In this document: positions 12,831 to 22,775 of the stretch, piece after piece
Layout: every line of letters begins with the position of its first letter
Position numbering within the stretch: position 1 is the first letter of the stretch
DNA from: Escarpia spicata
Taxonomy: Eukaryota; Annelida; Polychaeta; Sabellida; Siboglinidae
DNA: 64,000 bases
Direction of reading: 5' to 3'
Assembly: GCA_963995525.1 (NCBI GenBank)
Contig: OZ023206.1
Location: 62,184,994 to 62,248,993, forward strand
The notes under the pieces: generated by a model
Told to the model about the DNA's origin: nothing
Seen by the model: the letters and a program-made list of their open reading frames with translations, nothing else
Database searches by the model: none
Translations under genes and position numbers: made by a program

Positions 12831-13035
12831 AAGAAAAAAAAAATGGGTCAGCTGGACGGTGATAGACCGTTTGAAATTGAAGCCTTTGTCAAACTTTTGT
12901 TTCGACTTCCCCGAAGGCGGTGTCCTGCTGTCAGAACTTCGAAGGTGTTACCTAACTTACAGGTGTTTGTCAGTAAGAATAATGGGATGATAATTTACAC
13001 CAACGTTGTTTCCTGTAGAAGTCATTTTGTGGGAT

Positions 13036-13530
13036 ATATTAGCATTAGTCGTGCCAATTAAAAAATTAGAGCTATATAATAGTAGTTTGTCAAAATGTAA
13101 ACAAACTCAACGACAGTTGCAGCTTAGCGTTAGCCTGTTCTGAAATATTTTTATGACATAATGATATATTTCACATACATATATAGGGAGCTAATGGCTA
13201 CAAAATGAAGTATCTGAAAGTCACACTTCATATATTGAGTGACACATCTCATAGTGTATTTCTGGACTGTCGCAATGTACAATAGTTTCCTATCACAACC
13301 CTCGTGTACAATATATCAAAGCTGTATATTTCCAACACCACAACATATGTATTATAATTGGATATGTAATTGAATAATCTTTCAAACGAACGCAACTTGT
13401 AGCAGCAGAAAATAAAGCATACAAAAGTTACACCGAAACAATGACATGTATTCTCAAAATGTGATTCATTCAAAAATTAGTGCTATATAATAGTAGTTTG
13501 TCAAAATGTAAACAAACTCAAAGCCAGTTG
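13036..13530. repeat. Direct repeat pair around AGCTATATAATAGTAGTTTG
   Basis: CTATATAATAGTAGTTTGTC and the following AAAATGTAAACAAACTC recur at about 13,068-13,125 and 13,483-13,540, both followed by an AGTTGCAGCTTA(G/A)CGT block. Spacing is about 415 bp. Confidence 0.75.
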
Positions 13531-13539
13531 CAGCTTAAC

Positions 13540-13700
13540 GTCCACCAAGCGGTAGCAGAGCAGTTTTATAATAATAATAATAATCCACAAGTTAAGTGGC
13601 AGTGATCTTCCTTTTATCATTCATGTGATGTTTATTGTGAGCATGGCGGACAAATGGTCATCATACGTAGATAGGTGCAGAGAGAAACTGACATTTTCTA
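13540..13700 (+). repeat. Dispersed repeat R3, copy 1
   Basis: GTCCACCAAGC...CCACAAGTTAAGTGGCAGTG and the following TTTATCATTCATGTGATG recur at about 14,640-14,800. Together with R1 and R2 this makes 12-15 kb a mosaic of one or a few related dispersed elements. Confidence 0.75.
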
Positions 13701-13747
13701 TAAAAAGAACACGGCAGCTAACGGCGGACGGCGGACGCAGAGTGATG

Positions 13748-13790
13748 CCAAAGGACTATAAATGGGCCAAGTGGCCCTGAAGTCCTTTGG
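13748..13790. repeat. 43-bp nested palindrome at a repeat junction
   Basis: CCAAAGGAC...GTCCTTTGG encloses GGGCCA-AG-TGGCCC, so the 43 bp can fold into a hairpin within a hairpin. The left half resembles the end of the sequence at about 58,310-58,380 (CGGACGGCGGACGCAGAGTG ... CCAAAGGACT). The right half is the head of repeat R2. It looks like two element ends meeting head to tail. Confidence 0.65.
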
Positions 13791-14240
13791 ACTAATACGT
13801 CTATATGTGACCCCTGACCAAATGTGTGATAAGTCGGAAAAATTGTAACATTGTTTTCTTACATTCTTGTAAAGCTTGAGTAGGGTGCTTTACACGGTTT
13901 CAAAAATTATGACTGCTACAACAATTGACGAAGTTGTGGAGCATTGAACATGGTAGGGGTCAAAAAGTGAAAATGAAGAAAACGGCTGTTGAAGTTTTAC
14001 ATTATATATACAAATGGACTGCATGGAAATATTACATGCATTAAAATGTGGCACACAGTGTGTATGTTATGTTGCAATGATACACTGGAAGTACAAATGT
14101 GCTGCTACAAAAATTTATCAAGTTATGCTAGATTATCTCTTTATGTGTAAAACTAAGAGGGCAGATTATTTGAGAGCAAAAGGTAGACTCACTGTTTTAC
14201 ACAGTTTAAAACCTACAGGCAACTGTCCAGTTTAACAGGA
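13764..14240 (+). repeat. Dispersed repeat R2, copy 2
   Basis: Second long copy of the element at 12,098-12,560, with the same head and same internal order of blocks and only small indels. Confidence 0.8.
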
Positions 14241-14639
14241 GTCTATCAAACAATACCAGGCACGACCACGTGAAATGTCTATGAAAAATTAGAGAATAAG
14301 TTACTGAACAGTTTAACAAAAAACAGCCCCACAGAACTAATTATAGTTGTTGTAAAGATGTTTAACCTAGTTCTGTTATCTGACATTGTGCCAACTGATT
14401 TGTGTATTGGGATCATTAAGCCTATATAATTATTATATAAACATAGCAGCAGACACTGGGACAGTGCGACTGCTGCCTGGCTAAGTGGATGCAATGGTGC
14501 TTTGAAGTTATTTCTTCTGCCAACTATCCTTTTCACACAAGCCTATAGGTTTAGTAGCTGCCAGTACACTACTGAGCCTAGACTACCATGCAGGTGTGAA
14601 AAACGTGCTGATGTATTTGAACTTGACCCACTAATTAAC

Positions 14640-14800
14640 TGTCCACCAAGCACTAGCAGAATAGTTTATAATAATCCACAAGTTAAGTGGCAGTGATCTT
14701 CCTTTTATCATTCATGTGATGTTTATTGTGAGCAGGACGGACAAATGGTTATCATACGTAGACAGGTACAGAAAGAAACTGACGTTGTCTATAAAAATGA
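14640..14800 (+). repeat. Dispersed repeat R3, copy 2
   Basis: Second copy of the block at 13,540-13,700, with the same order of sub-blocks. The following 14,800-15,310 shows no gene. Confidence 0.75.
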
Positions 14801-15309
14801 ACACGTTTGCCTATCAATGGCATGTATTTCCTATTGTTGCCGTTTCTGCCCGGCATAAATCAATCAACCCTGTAGGTAATTATTAATCAAATGTTTTTTG
14901 GTGACTCATAGTTACAGATAATTAAGGGTTATGATGGAAATAAAATGTTGACATGTTTACTGTTTACTTATTGCACCACGTCTTGCATTTAGAGGAATAA
15001 TTAGAATAGAAAATTCAAAGTTTTGGCACATATTTTTAAATACATGCATTGATGAGAAACCGGGAATTACTTTTCTGTGGCCTAAGAATAACTAATTTCG
15101 ATTAACTTGCTGCTTATATAAAACAACTACATAAACATATATATCCATACAAGACACATACTCCGCATGTGACAGATGTTTTGGGAAGGGGAATAGTCTT
15201 CTGTTTCTGGTACATTACACAAAATCTACTGTTAGGGGATAGTCTCAAGGGCCCTTCTCAAAACCATATCACTATATAGTGTAAACATTTTGCATTTTGG
15301 GGGGCTGTG

Positions 15310-15560
15310 TCAGCCTTCTTCTCATTTGATGTAGAGTTACCACAAGGAGAAAAAAACTTGTCTCCTTTGTTATTTCCTATTTACCTGAAAGATTTTGAAC
15401 ACTGTTAGTCATAATTGTAAGGGACGTGACATGGCAGCTGGTGAAATTTACAACCTTAGTGATGATGATGTAGACATTTTCTTACAAATGTATGTTCTAT
15501 TATATGCTGATGATACTAGAATGATTCAATCAAATACAGATGTCTTGTATATAGCGGAAC
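15310..15560 (+). pseudogene. Small reverse-transcriptase fragment
   Basis: One frame reads LPQGEKNLSPLLFPIYLKDF near 15,335-15,395. After a stop, a second reads DDVDIFLQMYVLLYADDTR (about 15,460-15,525). These are the QG..LSPLLF and YADD blocks of a non-LTR RT separated by the usual distance. Only this palm fragment is left. Confidence 0.7.
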
Positions 15561-15670
15561 AATGTCAACTCTTCTAATGGTTGACATGTGGTTGTTTTAG
15601 GATGACCCCTTAGAATGTAGGCACAGCTTTCCAGATGTCTAGAGGGTGCTGTGTCTGTTGACCCAAGCCT

Positions 15671-15718
15671 CTGCCAGTGACCAATTACAGATTAGTCACA
15701 CTTTCCACCAGCAGCCAC
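15671..15718 (+). repeat. Repeat R1 at the left edge of Polinton B, with target duplication AGCCAC
   Basis: R1 sequence ends with the hexamer AGCCAC (15,713-15,718) directly before the element. The same hexamer starts the right flank (57,683-57,688), where R1 recurs in a second tandem unit. This is the 6-bp target-site duplication of Polinton B. Confidence 0.9.
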
Positions 15719-17117
15719 AGTAGTAATAGAGGTTAAGTACCGCGCACCGTTTGCGCCCCCTGGGGGGAAACCCCATGTTAAGAGATAGGGGATTTTGCGC
15801 ATTACTGCCCCAGGGTTAAAGATAGGGATTTTTAACATGGGAGAGATAGGGATTCCCCCAAATCTTGTAAACGACTGGAGTTCGTTTACAAATTTCCCCC
15901 AGCGTTCCTCCGAAAATGGTTTTCGAGATTCGGCTGAACGGATTTTTTCATAGACGACGGCCGGGCTAAAGATAAGGATTTTTAACAGGGGAGAGATAGG
16001 GATTTCACCAAAACTTGTAAACGAGTGGAGTTCGTTGACGACCACTTTTCGAATTTTTACCCCATGTTAAAGGATAGGACATTTTTATCGCAAAGGTATG
16101 CGGCCACTTTTCGAATTTTTCACCATGTTAAAGCATAGGGAATTTTTTACTCCATGTTAAGGGATAGGACATTTTTTATCGCAAACGTACGCGACCACTT
16201 TTTGAATAACATATACCGAACAGTATTCGAATACGTCACACACGAGATTGCTTGGCCGAAGGCCGAGGCTCCGCCAAGGGACCGAGCCCTTATTTGGTTA
16301 ACGCTGACATGTCGAAAATGTGGTGTTATAGTAAGGCGTCGTGTATAATAATAAAAGGGTTATAAATTCACCGGAGACCGTTTTGTCTGAAGTAATGTAT
16401 AGGAAATGTAGACTACATATAGGACTGTGTTATATCAGGACCTAAAACCTTAGGTCCTTAAACAGAGCGACCATTTTGGAATTAGCCCTTTGGTGTCTGT
16501 TACAAAACCCGTACTCGAGACGTGTCTGGACATGTTTGTTTGTTGCGTGCACGCGCACCCTGTATGACGTCATCAAACTGCTACGCGCAGTAATTTTGTG
16601 CGTGAGATGAGTTGGTTATTCAGGTAGTGCTTTGGTTAGACCTGGTATTGAACTTGCGCGTATGTAATGTAACCCCTTCAAATTTTCTCCATGTTAAACG
16701 ATAGGGAATTTTCACCATGATAAAGCATAGCCATAGGCATAGCCATAGGGGCTAAAGGCTATCTGACCTACAGTACATAACCACGGACAAACAACTTACA
16801 AACACGGACAAACAACTTACAAACACTGATATACAACTCAAAAACACTTACATAATATACGAGTGAAAAATGTCCCTGTTAACCGGTATAAACCGATATA
16901 AATCAAGCCTCAAGGCTCTGTGTTGAAAAAACATCCGTGTATTTGTCCCGTGTTAAGTCATAGCCATAGGGAATTATACGAACTTATCTGCTAAAACATT
17001 CAAACTACCAGCTATCTGTGTAATATTCTGGTAAAACTGTTTGTCATGTAACAGTATTTGTCATAAGAGATTAGTACTTACCCGCCGTCGATATCCTGTT
17101 TGTAAATTGTTTTGAAG
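15719..17117 (+). repeat. Left terminal inverted repeat of Polinton B, outer part
   Basis: About 1.4 kb that matches 56,199-57,682 in inverse orientation. It contains tandem sub-repeats with AGGGATTTTTAAC-like and GGGGAAAT-like units, and a copy of ACGGACAAACAACTTACAAA (about 16,787-16,830). Short frames in it (15,692-16,045 minus; 16,154-16,348 plus) have mirror copies in the right repeat (57,266-57,586; 56,963-57,157). They are repeat sequence, not demonstrated genes. The match continues on the far side of transposon C, from about 38,217. Confidence 0.92.
17111..17117. repeat. Target-site duplication of transposon C, left copy (TTTGAAG)
   Basis: TTTGAAG precedes the TAGGTACGTGGATA terminus and recurs at 38,210-38,216 after the other terminus. 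The uninterrupted site is preserved in B's right inverted repeat near 56,195-56,210 (ACACCTTCAAAACAG), which has a single copy. Confidence 0.88.
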
Positions 17118-17770
17118 TAGGTACGTGGATATATGTCGATCGGTGTCCGCCATCTTTGTTCCAAATACGTGCTTCCGGGGTCTCACCTGGCGTTGAGGGC
17201 ATCCCCACAAAGAGCGCCCTGTGACTGACTGTTGGAACGGAAAATCCCAGTGATTCACTGGAAATTACGTAGTCGGGATATTCCTTGACTGCCGCGTTTT
17301 TGATTTGTTCAAATCCGACAATTATTTAGCCTTGGACGCTTTTCCGAAACTCAGTCCCCATTTCAACGCAACATAAAACTGTGATAAACTCTATAGGCGG
17401 TAATGAAAGGTATGTAGACATAAAAAATAGGTTTTTATCTCATAACTGACGAAGTTTTAAAACGATCGTATGTTGCGAAGTGGTTTGACAGCTTGCGGAA
17501 TCTTGAGATTTAGCAGCGTCGAGGCGTCATGGCAAATGAAAATGGTTGCACCATCTCTGCTGATTTAAGCATGTTTATATTGTAGAAATCATATATTTTA
17601 TGTGTTGTGAGGCTGTAGTTATGATTTAGGACATTAGAAATATGTGTTTAATTGCCAGATGATTTACCATAAAGCAGATGATTGTGGATTTATGACCGGT
17701 TCTTTTCGTCGCTAAAACACGCATTCAGGTCATGTGACCAATTTCTCTCAATCTGATTAGCTCTGGTTCA
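17118..17770. other. 5' region of transposon C
   Basis: Between the left terminus and the first credible coding sequence. No gene recognised. It would hold the promoter of the transposase-like gene. Confidence 0.5.
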
Positions 17771-19468
17771 GTGTTTACCAACAAATCACCATGTGCTCTT
17801 ATGGGTGTGATGCAGAGGAAGTGTTTTTACTTTCAGGAAAGGGAATTATTTTGCATTTCAGGTAGAATTTCATTTAAGCCAAACTTGTTAGCTCTGCTAT
17901 TTATTGAATTGTTATATATTTCTGACAAATATTTTTTTTTCATGATGTATAGATGCATGCAAAGAAGAAGTTCCGTGGAGGGCCACCTGGTAGTGGTACC
18001 CATGTTGGTATTGCAAAGCAGCATATTCTGGAAAATTTCTCAACTCTTCCAAAGGTTGATGATCTTTGTAATGGACACATACTATACTTGTATATTACCT
18101 CGTGGGAGTGTAGCAGAGCCAAGACAGAGAGACAATTGCGAGCACATTTTCCATCAATCTATGCTGAACAAGGCTCAAATACCTTAAATAATGCAATTAA
18201 GAGAACTGTATCACAAACTATAGACAATAAGTTCAAAAAACTTAGTGATTCAAATGAATTCATCACATTTTCGTCCATATGCAGTCAGAAGTTTTACTTG
18301 CACATTGACATTTCTCAGGAAATCCAACCAAGTACCAGCCATACTAGCACTGAACAGCCCACAGATGATGACCTAACAACTGACCATGTGGCAATGCCAC
18401 TCGGGAGGTCTCCTATGAAAACTAGACAGACAGCAAAATGCCTTTCATGTGCCAGATACCGTAAAACTCTAAAATCCGCGAGAGAAAAAATGCTGCAGAT
18501 GCAGAGGGATAAATTTCAATCGCTAAAAAATCTTCAGGCCAAGCAAAAAAAAGAAATCAGCAGTGAGGATCTTGAACCAAAAAGTAAAGAGAAAAGAGAA
18601 GCAAATCTCGAAGATGAAGACTAAATTTGACGTTTCCTATGCCACACAAGTAGCTACCAGCACTGCGAAAGAGTATGCCAGTTAAAAAAAAAATACAAAC
18701 GAATGTTGAAATACTACAAGAGGAAGACAGGGATATCCTTCTCGATGAATGCTGATGCAAAAGTTGAAGAGCAAGTTGTTGAATTAGAACAGAAGATTGC
18801 ACAAAAGGAGGAGATTATTCAACTCCAATTTGATAAGACTCTTTTGGAGGAGAGGGTGCATGAGATAGAGGAGGAAGTGAAAACTACTAAGTCAGGGAAG
18901 AGATATACTGCAGAACTTCGAATGATGGTATACGATGCTGTTGTTTCCCAGGTACCGACAAATAATGTGCCACAGTTACTCACCAAGTTTGCCCGTCGTG
19001 CCGGTATTACTCTCACAGATGTGCCACATCGGACTACTGTCGAAGCAATGACACGTGAACTAGGGGCAATCAGTGACCTTCAAACTGCTGAAGCAATATT
19101 GGCCTGCAAAGACTGTACTCTTAGTTTTGATGCGACTACCCAAGAAGGAGTACACTTGAACAGTATTCACACTACAACGGAAACACGTTGCTACGCAGTT
19201 GCTGCAGATGAACTTCCAGGGGGCACAGCAGAAGATTATCATGTACATATCTGTGATTCTGTGGATAACCTTGCAAGCGTGCATTCCTATTTCAACGAGA
19301 CAGATTACAACACTACACGAGAAAAAATAATTGGAAATATTTCTAACACTCTTACTGATCGTTGTGCTTCAACCATGCAGCAATACAACTGGTTAATGCT
19401 GCTTGGGATAAATCATTAAATGAGTTGAACTGCCACCTGCATCCATTGGATTCTATTGCAACAAAAGC

Positions 19469-19474
19469 AAGGTC
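19469..19474. repeat. Target-site duplication of Polinton A, left copy (AAGGTC)
   Basis: AAGGTC lies directly before the AGTAGTATACG terminus and is repeated at 36,268-36,273 after the other end. Removing the element and one copy restores the reading frame of transposon C's gene. Confidence 0.95.
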
Positions 19475-19596
19475 AGTAGTATACGAGACGTTTTGGATAG
19501 GTATCCTAAGCCATTTTTGAGGAGTTTTGGTTGATAATAGGGAGGTTTCGATAGCCGCCCCCCTGAGCAAAGTGTGTAGTCACGTGACCGTATGTA
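19475..19596 (+). repeat. Left terminal inverted repeat of Polinton A
   Basis: 122 bp, almost identical to 36,146-36,267 reversed (a single difference seen, GATAG versus GAAAG). Weaker similarity goes on to a GCGCC(T/C)CCTGGCGG block at about 19,609-19,622 and 36,119-36,133. This is short for a Polinton, where repeats of several hundred bp are common. Confidence 0.95.
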
Positions 19597-19832
19597 GGAG
19601 TGTGTGGAGCGCCTCCTGGCGGTGGAATGAGTAGCCATGGAAGGGTTATTGTGTATATATGAGAGACTGAAGAGAGAATAACAAAAGTTCAAAGAGGAAA
19701 GGTATTGGAAGAAACGAAAGATCAAAGAGTCTTAACGAAAGATCAAAGAGAAAAGTTTTAAAAGGTGATGAAAGGTGTATAATGAGAGATAAACGGAATG
19801 ATGTAATAACGAAAGAACAAAGAGAAAACGTT

Positions 19833-19833
19833 A

Positions 19834-19887
<54 letters not shown>

Positions 19888-19938
19888 CTTTAAAATGTGT
19901 ATAGGTATGCTTGTATGTATGTATGTGTATATGAAAGA

Positions 19939-19980
<42 letters not shown>
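19833..19980. repeat. (TA)n microsatellites
   Basis: Two runs of TA repeats (about 19,836-19,882 and 19,940-19,976) separated by a TATG-rich stretch, between the left terminal repeat and the first gene of Polinton A. A third (TA)n run, about 20,764-20,806, is in an intron of that gene. Confidence 0.9.
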
Positions 19981-19982
<2 letters not shown>

Positions 19983-20018
19983 ATAGCCAACAAACACCAC
20001 AGTTTGAAAGTTGAATGT

Positions 20019-20024
20019 TTTATT
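20019..20024 (-). terminator. Polyadenylation signal of the minus-strand acidic gene
   Basis: AATAAA on the minus strand, five bases past the TAA stop. It is preceded by CATC and followed by a T/C-containing stretch. Confidence 0.65.
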
Positions 20025-20028
20025 GATG

Positions 20029-20762
20029 TTAACGAACTACGAAATCTACAAAACCGTCATCACTGTCGTATGACTCCTCACACCAATTGTCCATGTCCCC
20101 CGTGTCGACAGGGACAACAGGGTCGGGGTCAAACCAAGGATTGGGAGGATCATAAAGCTCCCGTGTCTGAACCAGCTCCGCCATGACTCTACAGAACGAA
20201 TACCTATGGTAGTCGCGGAGCTCTTCGTCTCTGGAACATACATTAAAACTCTCAAAGCGTATGAACGAGACGTTAAATATATGAAAACTTTGAACATACT
20301 TCTCTGAAACATATATGAAACAGTTGAAAATGATCAAGCGAGTGGAATAATACAGCGATGTAACCAGACACCGCGTAGGGAACCGACACACGATAAAAGG
20401 GCAAGCTAGATCAACGGACTATGATACAATACGTAATGGAGACGTCTGCTGATGTCATCGGTAACCAAACACCGCGTAGCTAGTCGAAACGACAAACATT
20501 GAAGAAAAATAGTAAAATAATCGTTGAACACTCACGTGTAATCATCATCAATATCGGAGTCATCACTACTCCAGGTGTCAGCGATGTCAGCGGGAGACCT
20601 GAAAGGTAATATAACGAACGTAAACATAGACATCCGTGAGTGATACATAACGAACGTAAGAGTATGATATGATAGAGGTGAGACGTCACAGGTAGTTTAT
20701 GTGAAGAACACTGTGGTTATGTATGATATGTATAGGATATCTATCGGATGAAACGAAGCAAA

Positions 20763-20818
<56 letters not shown>

Positions 20819-20893
20819 AAGTACTTACACAACTTCGAGATCGCGAAGACACCATTCACCAAGGAGTTGAATCCAGGGTATTGACGACGACAT
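20029..20893 (-). CDS. Small acidic protein, three-exon minus-strand gene of Polinton A
   Basis: Read on the minus strand as exon 1 20,893-20,829, exon 2 20,598-20,536 and exon 3 20,230-20,029. The donors are GTAAGTAC and GTGAGTGT; the acceptors are TTACCTTTCAG and TGTATGTTCCAG. Phases agree across both junctions and give 109 residues. The start is the only ATG of exon 1 (MSSSIPWIQLLGEWC...). A TATATATATA box lies about 40-50 bp upstream of it (20,930-20,945), and an AATAAA lies just after the stop (20,024-20,019). The product is strongly acidic (WSSDDSDIDDD, CEESYDSDDGF). No domain recognised. It is divergent from the NADAR gene across about 335 bp. A regulatory role is only a guess. Confidence 0.75.
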
Positions 20894-21227
20894 TGTGAAT
20901 GAGATGAAGAATGTAACAAACGAACCGGTATATATATATAGATAGAGCATACGTATGCAGACACACTATAAAGACAACTTGTGGAACACACGGTAGAGTG
21001 GAAATATACCGGGGTACCCAGGGACGTATCTAGGGACGACACCTGGGCGATGCCTGGTTAACAACGTGGTTATGTCGAAGTGGTAAAGTACAAACCGATA
21101 TCAGTCATATGACGGAGGGAACCAGCTGCTGCTGCTGATAAGCGCGTGATGCCAATTAGACGACAATGCCCCTTATCAGAATGCTAACAATACAGTCAGA
21201 AGAAAAGAACTCTGTGAGTGCTCAGCG

Positions 21228-21716
21228 ATGAAACATATGGTGGTCAAGAGCTTGGATATACAATTCAGGGGTGCTGGTCACTTCCTATCGAATTTCTATC
21301 CATGTGAAATACATATATGGGGCGAAGTCTTTACGTGCACAGAAGCAGCATATCAGTTTAAAAAAGCTAGACATTTTCACGACGAGAACACAGCGAGAAA
21401 GATTCAGACATCGCGCAGTGGAATACAGGCGAAATACTGGAGTAAAAGGATCCATTGGATACCCGATCGAGGCGTTTCATGGCTGTCACAACGTCGGAGT
21501 GTGATGCATGCTATACTAGCCGTCAAGTTTCGTGTCTCTGAACTACGTCAACGCTTGTTGGCTACAGGTGACGCACGACTTATCGAGAATGTACCCAGTG
21601 CAGAGGGGTTTTGGGGTAAGAGTTCAAACCGTAACAAACCAGGTGAGAATATACTCGGTGTGATACTTATGCAGGTGAGAGACTTCGTTAGACAGCGCTC
21701 TATACAACTTACATAA
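21228..21716 (+). CDS. NADAR-domain protein (YbiA-like N-glycosidase / ADP-ribose hydrolase family)
   Basis: 162 residues, the normal length for a single-domain NADAR protein. The domain covers nearly the whole chain: FLSNFYPCEI (19-28), TEAAYQFKKA (38-47, with the conserved Glu39 and Gln), LRQRLLATGDARLIE in the middle, then FWGKSSNRNKPGENILG and VILMQVRDFVR at the end. NADAR enzymes cleave N-glycosidic bonds in riboflavin intermediates, and some remove ADP-ribose from guanine in DNA, so an anti-defence or DNA-repair role for the element is possible but inferred. ATG 21,228 or 21,240 could be the start. It is intact, single-exon, and divergent from the acidic gene. Confidence 0.88.
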   Translation: MKHMVVKSLDIQFRGAGHFLSNFYPCEIHIWGEVFTCTEAAYQFKKARHFHDENTARKIQTSRSGIQAKYWSKRIHWIPDRGVSWLSQRRSVMHAILAVKFRVSELRQRLLATGDARLIENVPSAEGFWGKSSNRNKPGENILGVILMQVRDFVRQRSIQLT

Positions 21717-21947
21717 GGCGCTCATTAAAAACAGACAGCCAGCCACGCGGTGACAAAGTACGGGAGAGGGAGAGATAAAGTCACGCGCACGATAAGATAC
21801 GAACAGCCAGGGGCGCGTTATCATCAGCTAGGGGTGTCACGCGCTCGAACCCTGGAGGGATTGAATTGTATATAAGGCCACGGTAAATCTAACAAGACAA
21901 ACACTCTCTCTCTCGCTGCCGTTCAAAGCTCTTCACTACACAACAAG
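21717..21947 (+). promoter_or_regulatory. Promoter and 5' UTR of the OB-fold/leader transcription unit
   Basis: TATATAAG at 21,869-21,876 is a good TATA box 72 bp before the ATG. The expected start of transcription near 21,900 is followed by a CTCTCTCTCTCG tract. This would drive the OB-fold gene and, by splicing, the two downstream bodies. Confidence 0.7.
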
Positions 21948-22439
21948 ATGGCGATGTCCAATGTCAACGAGGAAATCCTTCTGGCAGAACTCGAACAAGT
22001 AAGTGACGGAACGTACGCATTTGTTCGCCCACTGACACTAGTGACATGTGCTCTGTCCCCCGAATACGTATGTTATCCGGCGTGTAAAGTATGTAGTCGG
22101 AAAGTTCGTCTTGAAACAACGAAAGGAGGGCACCATAACGTCAGTATATGCCTGACCCACGGGCGTCAGAAGGGAACTGCCGTTTACAAGTATGCTATGG
22201 GTATGCTTTTCGCCGATTGCAGGGGCCACGAAGTGTGGGCAACAGGATTTGATCAGCTAGTCCAGGGGGTCGTAGGGGGAATGACAGCAAACGACTATAT
22301 GTCGCTTAAACCAGGTGAAGAACGTTACCAGTCACTGAATGTCTTACGTGGCAAACAGACTAGGGTGACAATTAGAAAGACGACGAAGGGAGACTATCGA
22401 AATTATACCGTCATAGCACTGGAAATAATCCACTCGTAA
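21948..22439 (+). CDS. RPA-like OB-fold single-stranded-DNA-binding protein
   Basis: 163 residues. The stretch YVCYPACKVCSRKV, then ICLTHG, resembles the zinc-ribbon-containing OB fold at the C-terminus of the large RPA subunit, with candidate ligands Cys46, Cys49, Cys68 and His71. It is followed by the strand-rich YKYAMGMLFADCRGHEVW and TGFDQLVQGVVGG. RPA-C-type domains bind single-stranded DNA, which suits protein-primed replication of a linear element that exposes long single strands. The start is ATG 21,948, with a second in-frame ATG two codons on. A strong GTAAGT donor sits in the coding sequence after codon 17 (Gln17), so the unspliced RNA makes this protein while spliced forms would not. 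Assignment is by motif and predicted strand pattern only. Confidence 0.7.
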   Translation: MAMSNVNEEILLAELEQVSDGTYAFVRPLTLVTCALSPEYVCYPACKVCSRKVRLETTKGGHHNVSICLTHGRQKGTAVYKYAMGMLFADCRGHEVWATGFDQLVQGVVGGMTANDYMSLKPGEERYQSLNVLRGKQTRVTIRKTTKGDYRNYTVIALEIIHS

Positions 22440-22718
22440 GAACTGACAGCGACTCAGGTGGCGACTTCTGACGGGGTATAGAGAGGTCCTGTTCCTAACT
22501 GCCGTAAGAGGCGCCAACTGACAGTGACTCACTGTTAGGTGGCGCCGTCTGACGTAGTATAGAGAGAGGCTGTTCCTAACTGCCGTAAGAGGCGCCAACT
22601 GACAGTGACTCACTGTTAGGTGGCGCCATCTGACGTAGTATAGAGAGAGGCTGTTCCTAACTCCTGTAAGAGGCACCACCTGACAGTAACGAAAGAGTAG
22701 GTGACGCCCCCAGACGGA

Positions 22719-22775
<57 letters not shown>

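Noticed and set aside
15160..17100. Considered a CRISPR-like array because of regularly spaced AGGGATTTTTAAC blocks
   Set aside because: Units are contiguous, diverged and part of a eukaryotic transposon end; there are no unique spacers or cas genes.
19646..19993. Minus-strand frame rich in Ile/Tyr
   Set aside because: Translation of (TA)n microsatellites.
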